Positions 63,633 to 64,000 of a stretch of 64,000 nt of DNA are shown one piece after another. The notes beneath the pieces are model-generated. The model was given only the letters and a program-made list of their open reading frames with translations. It was not told the origin of the DNA and searched no databases. Position 1 is the stretch's first letter. The number at the start of each line of letters is the position of its first letter. The DNA comes from Limimaricola pyoseonensis (GTDB taxonomy: Bacteria; Pseudomonadota; Alphaproteobacteria; Rhodobacterales; Rhodobacteraceae): positions 372,001-436,000 of the forward strand of contig NZ_FNAT01000002.1 in the NCBI RefSeq assembly GCF_900102015.1. Reading direction: 5' to 3'. The translations under genes and the position numbers were made by a program.

Positions 63633-64000
63633 TCAGGCCCGGTCCTTGCTGCGGTAGCCGCTCTGGTAGTCGGCCTCCTCGGCCTCCTCCCGCGCCTCCG
63701 CGTTGCGCTCGAGCCGTTCGAGGATCGTGGTTTCGAGATCCTTGTTCAGCTCGCGCGCGCGCTTCACGTAGTCCTCGTTGCGGGCCACCGGCACCTCGGG
63801 GTCCCAGAGCTGCGCCAGCTCGCGCACACCGGCCCGGTCCTGATGGTAATAGGCCATCTCGACCTCCGAGGCCTCGAACTGCGACAGCCCCATGTGCTCG
63901 AGCACGTAGCGCCCGGCGCGCAGGCTCGAGTCGAACATCTCGCGCACGATGTCGTTCGCCCCGGCCTGGTAGAGCTGGTAGACATGCTCGCGGTCATAGG
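63633..64000 (-). CDS. KefB/KefC-type K+/H+ antiporter, C-terminal end (partial)
   Basis: The last 121 residues of a gene running off the window. The sequence YQAGANDIVREMFDSSLRAGRYVLEHMG matches the end of the regulatory domain of CPA2 monovalent cation:proton antiporters (KefB/KefC type), with a charged helical tail (LERNAEAREEAEE). It is on the minus strand, 29 nt from the convergent cobT. The N-terminal membrane part lies beyond the end. Confidence 0.75.
   Translation of the reverse strand, partial: YDREHVYQLYQAGANDIVREMFDSSLRAGRYVLEHMGLSQFEASEVEMAYYHQDRAGVRELAQLWDPEVPVARNEDYVKRARELNKDLETTILERLERNAEAREEAEEADYQSGYRSKDRA

Overview
The window is a G+C-rich (about 70% by eye) gene-dense bacterial chromosome segment. 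Its gene content and order point to an alphaproteobacterium of the Rhodobacterales (Roseobacter/Paracoccus type). Signs are metF divergent from a LysR-type metR, dnaG-rpoD, nrdR-ribD, hflK-hflC-DUF2065-degP, DUF3572, DUF983 and DUF2927 proteins, and cobS divergent from cobT. Species cannot be named from the sequence alone. No phage, insertion sequence, rRNA or CRISPR array was seen. There is one tRNA (Leu, TAA).

Layout. 1-7.7 kb: an NAD(P)-binding protein, a secreted acidic-tail protein, then a leftward set of genes: a GNAT gene overlapping pepF, and an MBL exonuclease - ATP-dependent DNA ligase - membrane EEP protein run with 4-nt overlaps. 7.7-16.2 kb: metF/metR, a GGDEF protein with an eroded EAL domain, an inositol monophosphatase, rhomboid and GFA proteins, tRNA-Leu, a GAF protein and a lytic transglycosylase. 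16.2-28.9 kb: an HtrA-type protease, YdeI-like protein, metG, aldo/keto reductase, a lipocalin-like lipoprotein followed by a carnitine dehydrogenase-thioesterase fusion, NUDIX, DUF983, HAD and DUF3572 genes, a PleD-like diguanylate cyclase, a CAP protein, dtd and a PfkB sugar kinase. 28.98-34.56 kb: a six-gene leftward operon (small membrane protein, XpaC, TelA, DUF2927 lipoprotein, SPFH-GYF protein, zinc-ribbon membrane protein). It looks like an envelope-stress module and is the most interesting locus here.

34.6-44.9 kb: information-processing genes (rluB-like, tadA, dnaG, rpoD, rmuC, nrdR, ribD). A lower-G+C orphan ORF lies directly behind rpoD, and five GANTC sites crowd the rpoD upstream region. 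44.9-51.2 kb: an EF-hand protein and a capsule trio (kpsS, a polysaccharide export lipoprotein, kpsC) sit between ribD and ribE. 51.2-64 kb: sdaA-GST, rpiA-gor, the HflKC/DegP membrane quality-control set, a peptidoglycan-binding lipoprotein, a [2Fe-2S] ferredoxin, cobS/cobT and the end of a KefB/C-type antiporter cut by the window edge.

Common threads are very tight packing (ATGA, GTGA and TGATG junctions; two convergent pairs share a CTAG overlap), frequent GTG/TTG starts, and several envelope-maintenance systems. All functional names come from motif recognition in the translated sequence; no database search was run.
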